From the NCBI GenBank assembly GCA_030411725.1, contig MU839834.1, positions 1,364,001 through 1,428,000 of the forward strand: DNA of 64,000 bases, given 5' to 3'. Below the pieces are notes generated by a model. The model was not told the DNA's origin, did not search any database, and saw only the letters and a list, made by a program, of their open reading frames with translations. The translations under genes were made by a program, and so were the position numbers. This document shows positions 1-12,200 of this stretch, in pieces (position 1 is the stretch's first letter; the number at the start of each line of letters is the position of its first letter). Origin of the DNA: Echria macrotheca (Eukaryota; Ascomycota; Sordariomycetes; Sordariales; Schizotheciaceae).

Positions 1-707
1 GTCGACATCGCCACCAAGGTGGTGCGCAAGCGCAACGCGACCGAGAGCGTCGGGCTCATTCTGCTCAAGAACGGCAAGCCCGACGTGGTTGAGTACAGCG
101 AGATCGACAAGGAGGTGGCCGAGGAGCAGGACCCCAAGCAGCCGGGTGTGCTCCGCTTCCGGGCCGCCAATATTGTCAACCACTACTACTCGTTCCGCTT
201 TTTGGAAAGCATCCCGCTCTGGGCCAAGAACCTGCCGCACCACGTGGCCCGCAAGAAGATCCCGTATGCCGATACCGAGACGGGCGAGACAGTCAAGCCG
301 ACCAAGCCGAATGGCATCAAGCTTGAGCAGTTTGTGTTTGACGTCTTTCCGATGCTTGAGCTGAACAAGTTTGCCTGCATGGAGGTCCGGCGCGAGGATG
401 AGTTTAGCCCGCTCAAGAACGCCCGCGGGACCGGCGAGGACGACCCGGACACGAGCAAGCGCGATATCATGCTGCAGGGCAAGCGGTGGGTGCAGGCGGC
501 CGGGGCGACTGTTGTCAGCGACGACCAGGATGCCGGTATTGAAGTCAGTCCGCTGATAAGCTATGTGAGTATTTTTTGTCCCCTTTGCTGTGCAAAACGG
601 CTCAACTAATGGTGTAATAGGGCGGCGAGGGGCTCGAATACACGTCGGGCAAGACCATCAGGGCGCCGGCTGTCATTGAGGTTGAGGTGGAGGCAAAACT
701 TGATTAG
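1..707 (+). CDS. UAP1: UDP-N-acetylglucosamine pyrophosphorylase, 3' part
   Basis: C-terminal part of the cytosolic enzyme that makes UDP-GlcNAc from UTP and GlcNAc-1-phosphate, the precursor for chitin, N-glycans and GPI anchors. The frame is open from base 1, so the gene starts before the window. Exon 1-564 is followed by an intron 565-620 (GTGAGT...TAATAG) and exon 621-707 ending in TAG. The visible 216 residues carry the family's C-terminal blocks: a FVFDVFP segment, then REDEFSPLKNA and GEDDPDTSKRD, and after the splice the terminal SYGGEGLEYTSGKTI block of eukaryotic UAPs. That block is formed only if the intron is removed, which confirms the splice. The next gene (SYM1) is convergent, 222 bp away. 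The family call is firm; activity and the missing N-terminal pyrophosphorylase signature cannot be judged here. Confidence 0.93.
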
Positions 708-929
708 AGCTGGCGTCGGATCCCGGGTCATGAGAATTGGAAAAGCTTGAATTAGTGTTGGGGAGCCTCTTGATAGCAATGAGCAGCTACTAGTCTACTG
801 TAGCTTTATGAAAATCCCAATATCACCCAACTCCCAGCGCCCAGCGCCGTGCATGCTTTGTTGGATGCGTTGTTTGATGTGTTGTCTGATGCAATGAAGC
901 AATCCCTCGGTCCTGATTCCCCGAAAACA

Positions 930-1541
930 TCACTCGAGCTTCTTGTCGGAATGGCTATTCAAATAGCTAAGATAGCAATTCCACCCGATACTAATCGTAT
1001 TGACAAACAACAACCGATGCTCGAGCGGGACAAGCTTGAAGTTGACGAGCTGCACAAAAGGCCAGATCATATAATTTGTCTTCAGTGCCTCGCCATAGCT
1101 CTGTCTGAGTTTCTCTCGGGGGTCCGACCCCTCGAGCACGGCCATGCTGCTGAGAAAAATCCCGATGAAGGTCGGCGCGAAGAGGCCCTGGTCGCAGGCG
1201 ACGCGGGCGAGGATTGTGAGATTTGGGGAGGACGGGAAGGAGACGCGCCGCTGGAGGATCTTGAACCATGTTGCTGCTGCGGGGCCGAAGACTACGCCGC
1301 CGTAGAGGGCCATTCGGCTTGTTCTCTTGAAGTCGTGTTGCGAGGGCCCGACGCGGTCGACGGCTTGTTGGGCTATTGTGTCGCCTAGGCCGAAGAGGAG
1401 GGCTGTTGTTGTTGCTTGGGTTAGGAGGGGGCGGGAGGCTAGGCGGGCTTTGTACCTTTTTTATTGTTAGAATAATGAGTGATATGGTGGGGAGGGGAGG
1501 GGGAGGGGGAGGGGGAGGGGGGAGGTATACCAGGCTAGCAT
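930..1541 (-). CDS. SYM1: Sym1/Mpv17/PMP22-family inner mitochondrial membrane protein
   Basis: Predicted 178-residue four-helix membrane protein of the Mpv17/PMP22 family; yeast Sym1 is a mitochondrial inner-membrane channel-like protein needed for ethanol/heat-stress metabolism. Exon 1 is only 11 nt (1541-1531, ATG plus 8 nt), the intron is 1530-1456 and exon 2 is 1455-930. Splicing gives an N terminus MLAWYKARLASRPLLTQ, which fits the family, while exon 2 alone lacks a suitable start. Family blocks seen: FGLGDTIAQQ, GPAAATWF, DQGLFAPTFIGIF, and the C-terminal signature WPFVQLVNFKLVP...NTISIGWNCYLS. The intron contains a long purine/pyrimidine-asymmetric tract. It is convergent with UAP1. 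Orthology to SYM1 rather than another Mpv17 paralogue is likely but not proven. Confidence 0.92.
1491..1525. repeat. GGGGAG-rich microsatellite in SYM1 intron 1
   Basis: A G/A-only tract of about 35 nt made of repeated GGGGAG-like units on the plus strand (pyrimidine tract on the SYM1 coding strand). It starts 5 nt inside the intron donor that follows the 11-nt exon. It has several G-runs of three or more, so it could form a G-quadruplex. Confidence 0.85.
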
Positions 1542-3930
1542 TTTGGGAGTTGTTTGGGGGGTTGGTGGTGGTGGTGAGGTTGAGATGTGTGAGTTGTAAG
1601 TAAGTAAGTGAGGGGTGAGGTTGAGGTTGGGGTCACTCGGCGGTGAGTGAGTGAGCGAGCGAGCGAGAGATGATGATGTCGCTAGAGTTCGCTGGCTTAG
1701 GTGCTAGAGTTGTTAAATAGATTGATACGCAGATAGAGACAGAAAGAGATAGAGACAGGTGGACAGCTTGGATGGGGGTTTTATGATGCAGAGAGGGGAT
1801 TTTTCCTCTGGTGTTTTTTGTTCGCTGCAAGTGAATGAGGAGTGGTCGTCACCGCGTTTGTTGGAACCCTGCAAGATACCTGAGCTGAGGCTTGGCCGAC
1901 GTCGCAGCGGAACTTCCAAATTGGGATCAACCTCCTCCTCCCACTTCAGGTTGATTAACACCAGCAAAGATGATGTTCGAAAATTGGTGATTTGGAGTCT
2001 GTTATTGTTTGCATAGAATCGAAAGCAAATTCCGTTTGTTCAGACCGCAATTTTGTTTTTGTTTCACGACCTCGAAAGAGCTCATCCCTATTCCGAAAAG
2101 CTTTGGATGTTTTACACTGCTGAGACTTTCCCGGCTTTTTTTTCCTAGGGTGGATTTTACGGAAGCGGTCCTCCTCATTCTCCTCGAGCAGGCTGAAACG
2201 ACTCAAGATAATAAACGACGGATGACTTACACCGCACAAGTTTGAGAACCTATCTTGAACGGCGCTCGATAGACGAAAACGCCCATCTCTTGCTGAAAGC
2301 CTCCTTTGCGGGCGCTACTTTTATTACAGCTGTCTCGTCCACTTGAGCGCACCGACCATGATCCGTATCCACCATCCGGAGAGTCTACCCGAAGGCGACG
2401 ATTGGCTGTACTTCATGAGTCCCAGATAGGTACCTGGAGATGGTTTCAGTCTTCTCCCAGCGGGCAGCCTAGGTAATCGAGACGGTAGCTCCTCGGATAT
2501 AGATGCTTTGAGAAACTAAAGTATCGACCAAGTCGATAAACCTAATCAATACCTTGAACAGATATCCAAGTCTACGGGTGCCCCTTGGCACGCCAGAGTT
2601 ACCTTTTCAGAAAACAAGTTAATACTTCAACTCTTATCGCCACGGAGCTGCGCCGAACGCTTCAAAGACACGGATTCGCGCAATGTCTGCCCGGCTCAAA
2701 GTATGGGCATCTTTTGTCTTCGGGAAAAGAACTCTTTCTCTGACCAGACGCTAGTTGGACATGGAAATTCCAGGGGCGATTACCGCAATGAAGCAGAGAC
2801 AGGAGAAACTCGGGGATATACTAAGGAAATATATATCGTGAGGTTAAAAACAGGAATAACAGAGATAGACGATGAAAACACCCTTAGTCCTCCCCCATCC
2901 CCCCTTAAGATTCAGCACCTTTGCTTATTCCGTACTCACCTATTATCCTCCCTCCATAGATCTTAAAACGCCAAGAGAAGTCGTCAATCCAAACCCAACC
3001 GCATACAGATCGCTCGGTCCAAGGCACCAGGTGCTGAACCTTAGCCAGCTACAGGAGAATAGAGAGCCCTTCAACCACCCATCCACCTCTTCTCATCACA
3101 AATATAAACCCATAGAAACCAAACCCGAACACCAATAATAATCTGGCATGGCCCACCCGCCCCTCCGACACGCACTGCCTCAGAATTCACCGATCCCGAC
3201 CTCCCCACCGGCCACCTCGGCCCACCCATGCCGAATCTCTCCCCATGCCAAGTCAAAAGTTAGCCCACCGCACCGTTTGGAACCATGATCCTTTCCCATC
3301 CTTTCCATCCGCCATGTATCAGGGTCTCTCGGTAACGGTTGACACCGAGCGCTGAATATAATCAAAAACTTGGGGCAGGCACTGTATACAAGTTGATGAC
3401 TTGTCGATTGGCGTGGACAAACAAGCCGCTGAGGAATTAAACTTGAACCACCCTGAGAAGAAAACCGCCGTCTCGTTTGACGGATACCCCGAGGCTAGCG
3501 ATGCCCATGGTATTTTAATGTCAAAAATAATCATCGTCATCATCATCACGATATCAACAGTATATAGAGAAACATCTTTTTGATTCCTCTTATTTCCTCA
3601 ACTCCGCCTTCGATTTAAAGGGGAGACAGATACAAATATATCCAAAATAAATCCCGCTTGCCTCCAGATGCACTTCCACCACAAATATCCCCAGCCTTCA
3701 TTCAAATCTTTCCTCCTTTATCTCTTTCCAACTCATGCTCCCTTCTATCCTTCCTTCCTCGGCACGTTCGGCGTCTTGAAACGGATCCCACTCTCGAGCG
3801 GGCTGTATCTCGCGTCTCTGCCCGCAACCACCGACGGGGATAGGGATGTGGATATGTAAATGTAGATGTGTCTGATTTCTTCCATTTGATCATGGGTCAC
3901 AGATTAAAAAAAGAAGTTGTGTATATACAA
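1542..3930. other. Intergenic region between SYM1 and nox1
   Basis: About 2.4 kb with no supportable gene. It holds the SYM1 promoter at the left and the nox1 3' region at the right. Open frames here are short, lack family motifs and overlap one another in several frames. A short simple repeat of ATC units lies at 3531-3549. No tRNA or transposon signature was seen. Confidence 0.6.
3531..3549. repeat. Short ATC/GTC trinucleotide repeat
   Basis: Six consecutive ATC/GTC-type trinucleotides in the intergenic region downstream of nox1. Simple repeat, no coding evidence. Confidence 0.7.
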
Positions 3931-5741
3931 TTAGAAATGCTCCTTCCAGAAGCGGAACTGGACTTCGCGGACTGTTGCCGCTTTGGCTGCCGCCTTGATG
4001 TCACGGGCTGTGATGTTCGTTAGCATGTTATCTTTGTCCTTTAATGACAGGAGACTTACCGGCAGCAGAAGGGCCGCAGAAGTAGACACCGATTGTGGTC
4101 CTCAGCCCACCCTCGAGTCCACCGAGATACGTTCCGCTGAGAATACCATCACGCATCGTCGTGAAGAGCTTGTTGAAGTTGGGGCGGCCAAAGTTGGTGC
4201 GGGACTTGAGCTCTGTCAAGGGGTCAACCTCGGCGCCCACACTGTTCAGAACAATGTTCTGCGTGGTATCCATGTCGAGCTTCTGGGTGAGGTAGGTGTG
4301 GATCTTGAGGAACTCAACACCGCTCGAGCCCGGCACGCGTGCGGCTTCGCTGGATTGCTGCTCGAGCGAGGACAGGAGAGTCTGGAACCACTCAAAAGAG
4401 TTGGTGTCCTTGCACACCCAGATAAACTCGACACGGCGGAGACGAGTGGGCGGGTTCGGGCCGTTTCGCAGATGCCAGATGTTCTTGAGAATCGAGGCCC
4501 AGGGCGTGACGCCGATACCGGTTCCGATGAGAACAGCGATTTCGTTCTCGAAAACATCCTCGGCCGGAGCACCATAAGGTCCGTCGATACGCAGGCTAGG
4601 CATGGCCTGGCCGTTCTGCAGAGCGACCTCGTACATTCCCATGGGATCCACACCCTCGTAGAGCTTGGCTTGCGCACCACCAGCACCGACGGCATCACCG
4701 AGATCCCGAGTGAAGTCACCGACCTGTCTGACGTGGACCGAAACATAGGGATCGTAGGGGCACGATGTGATGGTGAAGGGGTGCCACTGGTACTTGGAAA
4801 CCGACGGCACCTGGAGGAAGAGCCATTGACCGGCCTTGTACTTGAAAGACGGCTTGCTGAACTGAATCTCGACCACATCTGCAGACCGGTTAGACAATGG
4901 CCAAAAAGCGCATTCCGACAAACTTACCATAGGGATGGCGGACGACACGGGTGATCTTGGTCTCGCGGATGGCACGGATTTCGCGATACAGACGTTCCAT
5001 GAGGTAGAAGCCACCGGTCCACAACTCCCAGCGCCAGCCCAAGTAACCAATGCAGAACTCCCAGTACTTCTCACCAGCGAACGGGCTGTAGGCTTCCGGG
5101 GTCGATCGGACGAAGCAGCCAACGGTGTGGGTGTAGAGTCCGAGGAAGAACGGGATGAAGAGGTGGTGCGTGTACCAGAAAGTCTCGAAAGACTGCTGCC
5201 TGATACGGTGGTGGGCAGAGGTGTACATCAAAAGCATGCACAACAGCATCACATGGCCAGTAATGCCGCCAGGTTGGGCATAGTGAATCTGAAGTGCGCT
5301 CACAGGACGAATCTGCGTCTTTTCGACGTTGAAGAAGCTACCCGTTGTCAGCACCTTGCTAGCTCAGCTTTTTTGAGCAACTTACTTGACATAATGGGCG
5401 GACGTGTGGATGATGGTGAACAAAAGCATGGCGTAGGCGAGCTGCCGGTGCATCCAGATGTTCTCATCGAGCGGGATGAACCTGATCTTGGGCCGGACGA
5501 AGCGCATGATCGTTCGGCAGACGGGAAGCAAGATGAGCATGCCATCGACGCTCAAAACCAGACCAGCTCCTCGAGACAGCCATACTGAGTACTGCAGCGT
5601 GTTGAGACCCTTCAGGCGGATATCACTCTCCTGCTTCCACCATCCATATGCGAAGATACCCCAGTGGAATGTCCAAAAGAGGACATGGAAAACCAGCTTG
5701 GACGGCGTGAATTGCTTCTTGATGAGCGTGAGAAGCGACAT
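3931..5741 (-). CDS. nox1: NADPH oxidase NoxA/Nox1 (gp91phox-like)
   Basis: 553-residue superoxide-generating NADPH oxidase, a membrane flavocytochrome that in fungi drives fruiting-body development, hyphal fusion and host invasion with NoxR and Rac. Exons: 5741-5386, 5337-4928, 4878-4060 and 4007-3931; the introns are 48-52 nt and all are needed to keep the frame. N-terminal membrane helices carry the two haem-ligand pairs with gp91-like spacing, H98/H112 and H176/H189. The FAD-binding HPFTITSCP begins near residue 288 and the NADPH-binding GTGIGVTP near 374. The terminal REVQFRFWKEHF is a typical Nox C terminus. There are no N-terminal EF hands (as in NoxC) and no long N-terminal extension, so the A/1 class fits better than NoxB or NoxC. 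It is divergent from myosin-I across a 3.5-kb gene-free region. Confidence 0.96.
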
Positions 5742-8700
5742 CTTGGCGGCTTGGGAAAATCCCCCTCTTGACCCTCTCTATACTACACAAAGTGTCGACC
5801 TGCGACCCGTGGGTGTCGACCTGTGATCGATCCGGCGGTGTTTTGCTTGGGGACCGGGTCGGATCCGAGCACTCGCAAACGTCGTCCACCTAAATTACTA
5901 AAAAAATCCGTACTGGCGATCCGGTCCACGACGGCTGGCAACGAGGGCGAAAGGCGACGGAGGACGCTACAAAGAATACAGAAAAGAAGCAAAAGAATGA
6001 TCTGATCCAGCAGCTGAAGGGAAGGCGAATGGAAAGGAGGGACGGAGGCGAGGAGGGGCCGTGGAGGAGGTCAGGACTGCGTCTACCTCGCCAAGTGAGG
6101 GAGAAGGAGGAGAAGAACGGGACTCGGAGGGTGATGCGCGGGCGGCGACAAAGTCATAAGGACGCAGACAAGTCGAACGCAGACCAGGTCCCGGAAGCGG
6201 CAGCAGCACGGGGCCGTGTGTCTGGGTTGTGCTTTTCAAGAGCCAGATCCTCGGATGCCAGCTGCCTTGAAACCACTAGACCGCTTCGGGCAACGCCCAA
6301 ACCTTGTTCTTGTCGACAGGGCCTGGCGACGGCAAACGGGCGAGGGTTTGGGGGCTGGGGTTGGGGGTTTTGGCACGCCCCGTGTGACGATGGACCACAA
6401 CGACGAGTGATCCTGGGGGAGATTTGCTTCGCCGTGTGCGGGTGGGGTCCAACCCGCCGCGGCTTCGTCGACTGCGAACAATCAATCCACAGAAGCGAAA
6501 GAAGGGATGGCCCTGGCGGGGTCGTCGAAGATCAGACGTTGGAGAGGGTTTCGCCGTGTGTCAGGTTGTGGTAGCAAAAGACGCTGCTATCAGACGGCAG
6601 GGAATGGTGACAGTCGGCAGGCGGAGTTGAGACGAGCGATGTTAGAGGCGCTTTGACCAGGGGCGATTTGGACGTTTCGGCTGTGACAAGGGTCGGCCCA
6701 GGGGCACCTCGGCGTTCGGCGGGGATGGCTAATCGGCGGGGCGGACTACACAATCGGGGTTCGATCGCTATCGTGGCTGCATTTCTGCAGAAACAGAGAA
6801 AAGAAAACAGAAATCGAAGAGACAGCACGAATGCGAAATGAAGAGGAGAAATCGCCTGTTTTTGCGGTCAACGGCCTAAGAATAGCGTCGTTGGGACTGG
6901 CTCGGCGCCACAACCCAACTGGACGTCACAAATCTCCCCGGCGCTTAACAGAGGTCGCACAGGGGGCCATCGCGAGGTTCCAGGGTTCTTCCCGAGTGCC
7001 GCTAGGCGATCTTGGGGTCGTGGCGCTGCGCCTGCCCTTGCCGTTCGCATGCTCTTGGCACCCCCTTGCCAATCACATCCACAGCAGCAATGTCAGCTAG
7101 CCTGATCAGGACTAGCGTCGATGCAAGCGACAAGGTGCTGCCGCATCGGCACGCCTGTCTCTGTGCTGCACGCAACAGCGCGGGGCTGCCGCAAGTTCCG
7201 CTTCTGGACGTCTTCTATCAATCACACATCTCGACGTCGTCACATCTCGACCACGCCAGTGACGAGTCTGCAGACCCGGGGCTTGGTGTGGGTCGATAAA
7301 TCATCAAGTCAAGTCAAAATCATCTCATGTCTGGGCACACCACGGTCGAAACAGAGAGGTTCGCCGACGAATTTCATGCAAAGCTCGGGACAGTTTATTC
7401 TATGGTTCTCTGGCGCACGAACCATGAGCTGGCACTGATTCCCCGAGAGTTTATTTCGCATGGGGGAAAACAAGCATATGTTGCATTTGCAGGACCGCCA
7501 CGAGTATCGAAATGTAACAAGCTTCCATTCGGCTTGGAGGCGTGTATCATCTCGACTGTGGCAGCCTACGTTTAAGCGAGAAGCCTTCGAGGGCTGAGAG
7601 CCTGAGACACGGAGAATAGCATTTCGAGATTCTTGAGATTGCCATGTTGCCGGTCGCTACGCTCTGGAAATGCCATCCGGTACTGGGGTTTGCAGCGACC
7701 TCAGACTCTGGCTGCTTCACAGAACAGCGGCAGCTGGTCGGATCTCCTGCGAAACGGTAAATCCCAGGCCTCTGAACCGTGGCCCGCGATGATGTTCACC
7801 GTCACCAATCTAGAAAGGCGAATGATCGGCCTGGCAAAGAGAAAAAGGAGGCTCATCGATGGCCAGCCGAGACAGACCCATGTTGGTTTCGTTTGGTGCC
7901 GACCAAGGCAGGGTCACGCCGTACGGCCGTCCAACGTCGGTGCTTGCGAACCTGAAACACAACCTGCATGGGCCTGCCCATCATGGCCGTGTGTACATTT
8001 TCAATGTACCCCCGTACCTCTGCAAAGATCTTGGGGGCTGCTCGTAATGCGGCAGAGCAGAGACTCGAGGAGGATGCGAGGTCCGGAGGGGAGGAGGTCC
8101 GGTGTTGGGGGCGCTTCCTCATGGACGCAATGAGCACAAAGATGGAATCAACCAAGATAACTACAAGTTGAGAGATGAGGGAAGAGCAGGCCGTGAATTC
8201 AAGATGTTGATGATCCACGATTAGCTCGGATCTGATTTGATCCTGCTGGTTTGCGCCATCGCTGCAGCTGCCCGTCGACATCCTGGGGACGAGGTGCGCC
8301 TCGACGATCCGGGTGCAGCCGAACGTGGGGAATCGTACGATTTTTGAACATCAGCAAACTCGAACGGTCGACGACGATGCCTGGTTCCAGACCAGCGGCG
8401 CCCAGCCTGGATATAAATACTGGTGACAATTCCTCCATTCCGCAGCTTCCAATTTGACTTGATGGCCAAATTCATCAGCCCCATTACCTACGGCCGACGA
8501 GTATCGGGAGCCGACTCGAGCACACCGAGTCCATACGCCGCGCTCTTGCCGTCCCTGTGGATGCTAAAGTTAACTTGAGATTGAAACGGCAGAGTCGAGT
8601 CAGGCTGGGCGTAGACAAGCCAAACTTGCCACGGCGGACGGAGGGATTTCTCATGAATCTCTTTCTCATCGCAACGCGCGTATGATTTCCGCTCCCGGCT

Positions 8701-9239
8701 ACCTCTCTATGATGGGTGAATTTCTACTCGGTAGACGAGATAATGTTTTCAAGTGCCTGTTGCCAAAGTTTGCCTGTAGTGAAGCCTTGAGCAACTCGAA
8801 GCTGCCTTGGAATCTTCTTGGTACGATTGCGCGGCTTCGCCACGAGCCTCAATCTGTTGTGGCTGAGTAACCGCGCTTCCCGTGTAGAAAGCCGCTACAC
8901 GGATTAACATTTTTACGATTGGCTGTTGCTCTCCCACAGCCAGACAGTTGTGGCTGGGCGCCCTCCTTCAGCACCCAGCAGAGGCGTGCCCCACCAGCTT
9001 TCGTCACTGAAGGAGCGCACGGAGGGGATCGGTCAGGCACCGTCAGCCAAACTTTAACGACTCGTACCTTTTCTAAGTTCTTGGGGGACCAGACGGCGCT
9101 TTTGATTTCTCTCCTGGGGCGCAACGCTATTTGATTGATTTTGTGTGTCGCGCCTGCCAACGAGCCATTCACTCTTCTAATCGACGTGCTTCCCACTTGC
9201 CGAAGCTTTGGGTTTCATGTGGCCGTCGCAACCAACATC
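5742..9239. other. 3.5-kb gene-free divergent region between nox1 and myosin-I
   Basis: No gene could be supported on either strand. It must hold the promoters and 5' UTRs of both flanking genes. An imperfect direct repeat (GTGTCGACCTG at 5792-5802 and 5813-5823) lies just upstream of nox1. An 82-codon ATG frame at 7327-7575 has no recognisable family. The region is mixed in composition, without the strong AT bias expected of RIP-mutated transposons. Confidence 0.6.
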
Positions 9240-12200
9240 ATGGTCAGTACAGTGCCCACAGGACCACGCGTCGATGCCCCGCCGGCTGGACTGTGACCGC
9301 TGACCGGATACTACTCACAGGCTATTACACGACGAGCAAAAGACAAGGCGGCGAGAGCGGACCGCTCTGCGGGCGGAGGGGGTCAGTCCAGCTCCGGCAA
9401 GCCCAAGAAGGCCACATTCGACACAACCAAGAAGAAGGAGATCGGCGTGTCGGACCTGACGCTGCTCAGCAAGGTCTCGAATGAAGCCATCAACGAAAAC
9501 CTGAAGAAGCGGTTCGAAGGGGCCGAGATCTACACATATATCGGCCATGTGCTGGTCTCGGTCAATCCCTTCCGGGATCTCGGCATCTACACCGATAAGG
9601 TGCTCGACAGCTACCGGGGGAAGAACCGGCTGGAGATGCCGCCACATGTCTTTGCGATTGCCGAATCGGCCTACTACAACATGAAGGCGTACAAGGAGAA
9701 CCAGTGCGTTATCATCTCGGGAGAGTCGGGTGCCGGCAAGACGGAGGCGGCCAAGCGCATCATGCAGTACATCGCCAACGTGTCGGGCGGCGAGTCTGGG
9801 GATATCCAGCAGATCAAGGACATGGTTCTGGCAACGAACCCGCTGTTGGAATCGTTCGGAAACGCGAAGACGCTGCGAAACAACAACTCGTCCCGGTTCG
9901 GCAAGTACCTCCAGATCCACTTCAACGGCCAGGGTGAGCCTGTGGGCGCCGATATCACCAACTACCTGCTCGAGAAGTCCCGTGTTGTCGGCCAGATCAC
10001 GAACGAGCGTAATTTCCACATCTTCTACCAGTTCACCAAAGGCGCCTCGCAGGAGTACCGCCAGTCGTTTGGAGTGCAAAAGCCAGAGACATACATCTAC
10101 ACCAGCCGATCCAAGTGTCTCGATGTTGATGGAATCGACGACCTGGCCGAGTATGCGGATACACTCAATGCTATGAAGATTATCGGCCTCAGCCAGGCAG
10201 AGCAAGACAACATCTTCAGGATGCTGGCGGCCGTTCTGTGGACGGGCAACCTGGTGTTCCGGGAGGGTGACGATGGTTATGCTGCTGTTTCCGACCAATC
10301 GGTCGTGGACTTCCTTGCATACCTGCTCGAGGTCGATCCCGCCCAGCTGGTCAAGGCCATCACGATCCGCATCCTGACGCCAAGAAACGGCGAGGTCATC
10401 GAGTCTCCGGCCAATGTTGCGCAAGCAACCGCAACCAGGGATGCCTTGGCCAAGGCCATCTATCACAACCTGTTCGACTGGATCGTGGAACGCATTAACC
10501 AGTCCCTGAAGGCCCGACAAGGGACGGCCAACTCGATTGGCATTCTCGATATCTACGGGTTCGAAATCTTCGAGAAGAACAGTTTTGAGCAGCTCTGCAT
10601 TAACTACGTGAACGAGAAACTGCAACAAATCTTTATCCAGCTGACGTTGAAGGCGGAGCAAGAAGAATATGCGAGAGAACAAATCAAGTGGACCCCCATC
10701 AAGTATTTCGACAACAAGGTCGTGTGTGACCTGATCGAGTCTATCCGGCCTCCTGGCATCTTCTCGGCGATGAAGGATGCCACAAAAACCGCCCACGCTG
10801 ACCCTGCCGCGTGCGATCGCACTTTTATGCAGAGCATCAACGGAATGTCCAATGCCCATCTCACAGCACGTCAGGGCGGTTTTATCGTCAAGCACTATGC
10901 CGGCGATGTCACGTACGCAGTAGATGGTATTACGGACAAGAACAAGGACCAGCTCCTCAAAGGATTGCTGAACCTGTTCCAGGTCAGCCAGAACAGATTC
11001 GTCCACACAATCTTCCCCGAGCAGGTCAACCAGGACAACCGGAAACAACCCCCTTCGGCAGGCGACAGGATCCGAACGTCGGCCAATGCACTGGTTGATA
11101 CGCTCATGAAATGCCAGCCATCATACATTCGAACAATCAAGCCCAACGAAAACAAGTCACCCACCGAATACAACGTCCCCAACGTGCTTCATCAAATCAA
11201 GTATCTCGGGCTGCAAGAGAACGTCCGAATCCGTCGTGCGGGCTTCGCATATCGCCAGTCGTTCGAAAAATTTGTCGACCGTTTCTTCCTCCTTTCGCCC
11301 GCAACCTCCTACGCCGGCGAGTATACATGGAGTGGCTCGTATGAGGCTGCTGTCAAGCAGATTCTCAAGGACACCAGCATACCGCAGGAAGAATGGCAAC
11401 TTGGTGTGACCAAGGCATTCATCAAATCCCCCGAGACCCTCTTCGCCCTGGAGACGATGAGAGACCGGTACTGGCATAACATGGCAACTCGTATCCAGCG
11501 GATGTGGCGAGCCTACCTAGCCTACAGGGCCGAATCCGCAATCCGTATTCAACGGTTCTGGAGGAAAAAGCGAGTAGGTGCTGAGTATCTGCAGCTCCGT
11601 GACCAGGGGCACAGGATCCTCCAGGGCCGCAAGGAGCGACGGAGAATGAGCATTCTCGGCTCTCGCCGCTTCCTTGGCGACTATCTCGGTATCAATGCGA
11701 GCAGCGGCCCCGGTGCACAGATCCGCAACGCCATCAACCTCGGCAGCAACGAGAAGGCCATGTTCTCGTGCCGCGGTGAGATTCTCGAGGCCAAATTCGG
11801 TCGGTCGAGTAAACCCAGCCCTCGGATTTTGATTGTGACCAACAGCAAATACTACGTTGTAGCACAGATGATGGCGCAACACCAGGTCCAAATTGTGGTT
11901 GAGAAGTCCTTCCCGCTGGGTGCCATCAAGTTCGTCGGGACCTCAACCGCCCGGGATGATTGGTTCTCCCTCGGTGTTGGGTCACAGCAAGAGGCGGACC
12001 CGCTTCTCAATTGTGTACTCAAGACGGAGATGTTTACGCAAATGCAGAGGGTAATGCCGGGCGGCTTCAACCTGAAGATTGGCGAGACGATTGAATACGC
12101 CAAGAAGCCCGGGAAGATGCAAATGGTCAAGGTGATCAAGGATGCGCCAAACCAGCTTGACTTTTACAAGAGCGGTGCCATCCACACACAACAGGGCGAG

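Noticed and set aside
2358..2429. Short ATG frame MIRIHHPESLPEGDDW... ending after 23 codons
   Set aside because: Looks protein-like for a few residues but stops at once, and no splice-linked continuation was found.
7327..7575. 82-codon ATG frame in the nox1/myosin spacer
   Set aside because: No family features, mixed codon use, no nearby splice continuation; could be an upstream ORF of myosin-I but unsupported.
9315..11048. 577-codon minus-strand open frame opposite the myosin-I motor
   Set aside because: It mirrors the strong third-position G/C bias of the sense strand, has no known motif, and the plus-strand myosin is certain.
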